Made by a program: the position numbers and the translations under genes. Source: an uncultured Lachnospiraceae bacterium (GTDB lineage Bacteria; Bacillota; Clostridia; Lachnospirales; Lachnospiraceae). Taken from it: DNA of 64,000 nucleotides. The notes below the pieces were generated by a model that saw nothing but the letters and a program-made list of their open reading frames with translations, searched no databases and was not told the origin of the DNA. Shown here one piece after another: positions 60,615 through 64,000 of the stretch (positions are counted from its first letter, which is position 1; each line of letters begins with the position of its first letter). The stretch spans positions 1 through 64,000 of the forward strand of contig CAJTWA010000014.1 in assembly GCA_910580195.1 (NCBI GenBank), written 5' to 3'.

Positions 60615-62348
60615 ATGGACGGAAATAAAACATTTCTTTCAGAGAAAGATACCAGCAAAAAACGCGCCAGAATGTTATTGCGTGTCAGTTCCGAACAGCA
60701 ATTAGAATCAGATGGGGATTTGACGGTACAGAGGCAGATTGTCCTAGAATATGTGAAAACGCATCCTGGCTGGCTCTTAGATGAAAAAGAATATTTTGAG
60801 GGAGGCGTCAGCGGATACAAAAACTCTGTTGCAGACCGTGAGATATTGCAGGAAGCATATCGGGACGCAGCCAATGGGGAGTACGATATCTTAGTTGTAT
60901 ATAAGGATGACAGAATTGGGCGCAGGATGTGGGAAATCGGCGGGTACATAATGTCTTTAAAAAGCCTGGGGGTAGATATCTATACGGTAAAGGATGGATG
61001 CATTTCTCCAGAAGGCAATGATATCATGGGGCAGATGATGCTGGCGCTGCGGTATGGAAATGCCCAAAAAAGCAGCGCAGACACCGGGATGCGGGTCAAA
61101 GATACCGCCAAAAAACTAGTTCAGTCAGGAAGGTATGTAGGGGGGAGCCCCCCTTATGGCTATGGGTTAGAACATTCCGGTGAAATCAGCAAACATGGAC
61201 GGGCTTTGAAACATTTAGTTATCCAGCCGGAACGGGCGGAAGCCGTCAGGCATATCTACGATTTGTCTTTGCGCAAAGAATATGGCTCCGCCAAAATTGC
61301 AAACATCCTGAACACAGAAGAACGGTACAAAAACCTTGCCCCAAACGATGTCTGGAAAAGCGGAACAGTTACCAGCATTTTGACAAACCCAATTTATGCA
61401 GGCTACACCGCATATAACCGCAGGGAAAGCCTCAATGGCAGGCACCGCAGCCTAGACAGGGAAGAATGGGTTCTTTCACAAGAGCCCAATCCGAATCTTG
61501 TCATAATTGATGAGGACACATGGCAGAGCGTGCAGAGGAAACGGGAAATGCGCAGCAGTAAATATACGGAGCCATTGAAAAATCAGGATGTAACGGTGAT
61601 TGGGCGCAATGATGGCATGTTGTCACTGGCAGACGTCCTGCATTGCGGATATTGCGGCTGTAAAATGGTGAATGGAAGTAAATATAATTACTGGACAATC
61701 AAAGGAACGGGAGAGCGCAGGACTAGCAGGACAGCCATTTACAAGTGCCAGAACGCATGGCAGGGCGTTCCCCATGATAAAACAAAACAATACCGGGCAG
61801 ATAAGATTGAACCGATTGTGTATGAAGCCTTGGCAGAGTATATCGGGAAATTGCAGGAGGACGAAAACATCTTTGCACAGATTGCAGAGAATAACAGCAT
61901 GAAAAAAAAGAGAAAGGAAAAGGATTTGGAAATGGCAAGAAAAGAACTGGATAAAATCAGACGTGATATTAATATTATGGAAGACCATATCCCGGACGCT
62001 ATGACCGGAACATATCCCCTTACTTTAGAGGATTTAGTCCGTAATATTGACATGAAAAAAGAGAAGGAAAAAAAGCAGATGGCCGTGGTGCAGGAAAAAG
62101 AAACAATGTTAAATAATACAACTGTTACTGCAAAGGATTGGGAAGAAATCAGAAAGAAAATACCCACATGGCGGGAAATGTTTTTACATGCCGATACCTC
62201 CACAAAACGAGTGCTGGTAAACAAATTGGTTGAGCGTATTGATCTCACCAGAGAACAGGTGATAATCCGTTTTAAAATCAGCTTAGGCGAGTTCCTGCCC
62301 AAGTCCCGAACCACCGGTAACGGAGTGGTACCGGAACAAAGGCTATGA
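60615..62348 (+). CDS. large serine recombinase of the element
   Basis: A 577-residue site-specific recombinase. The resolvase domain has LLRVSSEQQ with catalytic Ser about 25 and KDDRIGRRMWEIGGY. A recombinase domain follows (SPPYGYG, TNPIYAGYTAYNRR), then a zinc ribbon (CGYCGCK and CQNAW) and a coiled coil (MARKELDKIRRDINIMEDH). The last twelve residues are read through the right att core into the host gene, so the C-terminus changes when the element leaves. AGGGGAAG precedes ATG 60615. It is the likely enzyme for insertion and excision at ACGGAGTGGTA. Confidence 0.92.
   Translation: MDGNKTFLSEKDTSKKRARMLLRVSSEQQLESDGDLTVQRQIVLEYVKTHPGWLLDEKEYFEGGVSGYKNSVADREILQEAYRDAANGEYDILVVYKDDRIGRRMWEIGGYIMSLKSLGVDIYTVKDGCISPEGNDIMGQMMLALRYGNAQKSSADTGMRVKDTAKKLVQSGRYVGGSPPYGYGLEHSGEISKHGRALKHLVIQPERAEAVRHIYDLSLRKEYGSAKIANILNTEERYKNLAPNDVWKSGTVTSILTNPIYAGYTAYNRRESLNGRHRSLDREEWVLSQEPNPNLVIIDEDTWQSVQRKREMRSSKYTEPLKNQDVTVIGRNDGMLSLADVLHCGYCGCKMVNGSKYNYWTIKGTGERRTSRTAIYKCQNAWQGVPHDKTKQYRADKIEPIVYEALAEYIGKLQEDENIFAQIAENNSMKKKRKEKDLEMARKELDKIRRDINIMEDHIPDAMTGTYPLTLEDLVRNIDMKKEKEKKQMAVVQEKETMLNNTTVTAKDWEEIRKKIPTWREMFLHADTSTKRVLVNKLVERIDLTREQVIIRFKISLGEFLPKSRTTGNGVVPEQRL
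62320..62330 (+). other. attR core of the element
   Basis: ACGGAGTGGTA, identical to 59186-59196. It is inside the recombinase coding end and also in frame with the distal part of the sleC-like gene. Confidence 0.85.
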
Positions 62349-62913
62349 CTTCACCATCACCTCCTCCACCGCATACGACCACAAATGGGTTTATGGCAGG
62401 AATTATTTCGCCAGCATTTCCCGCGTCGTGGATGAGATGTTCACGAATTTCCTCTCAAGGCCGAATGTAAAACAGCCAATCCTGACCCAGTACTGCGACG
62501 GCCAGCGTGTCACATGCCCCAACTGGCTCAGCCAATGGGGATCCAAGTATCTGGGGGACCAGAATTACAGCGCCATAGAAATCATCCGCTACTACTATGG
62601 CAGCAATATGTACATCAACGAAGCAGAAGAGATTTCCGGCATCCCGGCGTCATGGCCTAGGGAAAACCTGCGGGTAGGTTCCAGCGGCGAGAAAGTCCGC
62701 CAGATGCAGGAGCAGTTAAACCGCATTGCCCAAGTCTATACCTCCATCCCAAGGATTGCAGCGGATGGCTCTTACGGCCCCGCCACAGAAGAAGCAGTCC
62801 GCAGGTTCCAGTCGGTCTTCGGCCTGCCCCAGACCGGAGTAGTGGACTATGCCACATGGTACAAAATTTCAGAAATATACGTAGGCGTCACCCGGATAGC
62901 GGAACTGGTGTAA
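62320..62913 (+). CDS. spore cortex-lytic enzyme (SleC-like), C-terminal part of interrupted gene
   Basis: Continues the frame from 59185: TEWYRNKGYDFTITSSTAYDH, then TQYCDGQRVTCPNWLSQWGSKYLG, then a C-terminal peptidoglycan-binding type 1 domain (VGSSGEKVRQMQEQLNRI to LPQTGVVDYATWYKIS). It has no start of its own at the proper place. An internal ATG at 62428 could give a 161-residue fragment, but no ribosome site is obvious. Joined with 58508-59185 it makes a 423-residue protein, a normal length for the family. Confidence 0.87.
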   Translation, partial: TEWYRNKGYDFTITSSTAYDHKWVYGRNYFASISRVVDEMFTNFLSRPNVKQPILTQYCDGQRVTCPNWLSQWGSKYLGDQNYSAIEIIRYYYGSNMYINEAEEISGIPASWPRENLRVGSSGEKVRQMQEQLNRIAQVYTSIPRIAADGSYGPATEEAVRRFQSVFGLPQTGVVDYATWYKISEIYVGVTRIAELV

Positions 62914-62998
62914 TGCCAGAATAAGCAGCAGGAAACCCAAAGAAACATCGGCAGAAGAGAAAAGTCAGGAAACAAAAGGCCAAATTCATAGAAAATAG

Positions 62999-63044
62999 GT
63001 GACAAGGGAACAAATTCCAGTTATACTAAAGTGGTCTATACCAC
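62999..63044 (+). promoter_or_regulatory. promoter and GntR-type operator before the phospho-beta-glucosidase
   Basis: GTGACA (62999-63004), 17-base spacer, TATACT (63022-63027). The palindrome GTGGTCTATACCAC (63031-63044) overlaps the expected start of transcription and matches the TGGTnTAnACCA type bound by GntR/HutC-family repressors. A further hairpin, ATGCAGCAG/CTGCTGCAT, follows at 63050. Confidence 0.7.
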
Positions 63045-63127
63045 ATACCATGCAGCAGCTGCCACAGCCTGCTGCATCTGGGCGGTATGCAGCAATACCA
63101 AATAAAATGCAAAAGGAGGAAACCTGC

Positions 63128-64000
63128 ATGGGATTCAGAAAAGACTTTTTATGGGGCGGCGCAGTGGCCGCCCACCAGCTAGAAGGCGGCTACCGTGAAG
63201 GCGGGAAAGGCTTAAGCATTGTGGACGTTGTGACAGCCGGGACGAAGGACACGCCCCGGCAGATTACGGATGGGATTGTGCCGGGGGAATATTACCCGAA
63301 CCATGAAGCCATTGATTTCTACCATCTGTACAAGGAGGACATCAAGCTGTTTGCGGAGCTTGGCTTCAAATGTTTCCGCACAAGCATTGCATGGACCCGG
63401 ATTTTCCCAAAGGGGGACGAGCAGGAGCCAAATGAAGAGGGGCTTAAGTTCTATGACAGCCTATTTGACGAGTGCCTGAAATACGGCATCCAGCCAGTCA
63501 TCACCTTAAGCCATTTTGAAATGCCCCTGCATTTGGTTAAGGAGTACGGCGGGTGGCGGAACCGGAAGCTGATTGAATGTTTCGTAAGGTATGCCACGGT
63601 TTGCTTCAAGCGTTATAAGGACAAGGTAAAATACTGGATGACGTTTAATGAAATCAACAACCAGACAGAATTTAAGACCGGCCCCCATGCATATTTTGAT
63701 TCCGGGATTCTTTGGGAAGAAGGGGAGGACAAGGAGCAGGGCGTGTTCCAAGCAGCCCATTATGAGCTGGTAGCAAGCGCCCTTGCAGTAAAGGCAGGCC
63801 ATGAAATCAACCCGGATTTCCAGATTGGATGCATGATTGCCATGTGTCCCATTTACCCCTATTCCTGCAAGCCGGAAGATATCCTGATGGCAGAAAAAGC
63901 TATGCAGCGCCGGTATTACTATACGGACGTCCATGTGCATGGGGAATATCCCTGCGGGATTTTGGCATACTGGAAGCAGAAGCAGTTCCAGATGGACGTG
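63128..64000 (+). CDS. 6-phospho-beta-glucosidase, GH1 (partial, cut by window end)
   Basis: Hydrolyses phosphorylated beta-glucosides taken up by a PTS. The N-terminal 291 residues are visible: FLWGGAVAAHQLEGGYREGGKG, FRTSIAWTRIFPKGDE and the acid/base Glu in TFNEINNQ (about residue 179). The nucleophile lies beyond the window. ATG at 63128 follows AAGGAGG. A GntR-type operator upstream suggests sugar-dependent repression. Confidence 0.93.
   Translation, partial: MGFRKDFLWGGAVAAHQLEGGYREGGKGLSIVDVVTAGTKDTPRQITDGIVPGEYYPNHEAIDFYHLYKEDIKLFAELGFKCFRTSIAWTRIFPKGDEQEPNEEGLKFYDSLFDECLKYGIQPVITLSHFEMPLHLVKEYGGWRNRKLIECFVRYATVCFKRYKDKVKYWMTFNEINNQTEFKTGPHAYFDSGILWEEGEDKEQGVFQAAHYELVASALAVKAGHEINPDFQIGCMIAMCPIYPYSCKPEDILMAEKAMQRRYYYTDVHVHGEYPCGILAYWKQKQFQMDV

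Larger units (their letters stand above)
59186..62319 (+). mobile_element. 3.1-kb skin-like serine-recombinase element in the sleC-like gene
   Basis: An element of 3134 bp bounded by the direct repeat ACGGAGTGGTA (59186-59196 and 62320-62330). It carries a PIN-type toxin-antitoxin pair, a 58-residue orf and a large serine recombinase, all reading rightward. Removing one repeat plus the element restores an exact 424-codon frame for the host gene. No conjugation, replication or phage genes are present. Confidence 0.92.

Noticed and set aside
59186..62330. Element as a plain transposon insertion creating a dead sleC
   Set aside because: There is no DDE transposase or inverted terminal repeat; the repeat core, recombinase type and exact frame restoration fit site-specific integration.

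Overview
The window looks like the chromosome of a spore-forming, Gram-positive Clostridia bacterium, most likely a Lachnospiraceae-type gut anaerobe. The signs are AGGAGG ribosome binding sites before nearly every gene, a T-box leader on an aspS-gatCAB operon, DUF5721, DUF1062 and CD3324-type proteins, a Csp-like protease, a SleC-type spore cortex hydrolase, and a Tn916-type integration module. No rRNA is present. There are two tRNAs, Gly(GCC) and Val(CAC).

Layout. 1-2482 is the AT-rich end of a Tn916-family conjugative element (small orfs, xis, int). 2.6-8.9 kb holds a low-molecular-weight tyrosine phosphatase, a gamma-carbonic-anhydrase-like protein, an ECF sigma/anti-sigma pair, a TtcA-like PP-loop protein and metY; cysK follows after a tandem repeat. 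10-13 kb has small regulators and an RmlD-like reductase. 13-18.7 kb is the T-box-controlled aspS-gatC-gatA-gatB operon, which charges tRNA-Asp and, through transamidation, probably tRNA-Asn and tRNA-Gln. 18.9-28.8 kb has a Uma2 protein, a MATE pump, GNAT, nitroreductase, VanZ, a chemoreceptor-like protein and a two-component system with a third membrane protein. 28.9-33.7 kb has a divergent ClpX, a subtilisin-like protease, an LspA-like protein, a cold-shock protein and DUF5721. 33.7-38.7 kb is a coherent amino-acid module: YheO-like regulator, RidA, an APC permease and a C-S lyase fused to a peroxiredoxin-like domain. 39-49 kb holds an M18 aminopeptidase, a transglutaminase lipoprotein, DegV, thyA-dfrA, an AEC transporter and SUKH/DUF1877 immunity-like genes. 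50-56 kb holds ilvB-ilvN, an isochorismatase-family hydrolase, a flavin reductase and ilvE. 56-64 kb holds a phosphatase/hydrolase pair, a gene remnant, an interrupted sleC-like gene and a 6-phospho-beta-glucosidase cut by the window edge.

Most striking point 1: the sleC-like spore cortex hydrolase gene is split at 59186/62320 by a 3134-bp element carrying a PIN toxin-antitoxin pair, a small orf and a large serine recombinase. The element is bounded by an 11-bp direct repeat, and removing it restores a 424-codon frame exactly. This is the organisation of sigK skin-type elements, here in a germination gene.

Most striking point 2: the intergenic regions are full of structured repeats. At least six palindromic families recur. 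In three of them the arms differ in sequence between copies yet stay complementary, while the core is conserved; one copy is inserted inside another. Many short tandem duplications (31-75 bp) also occur, several starting at gene 3' ends and one inside a coding sequence.
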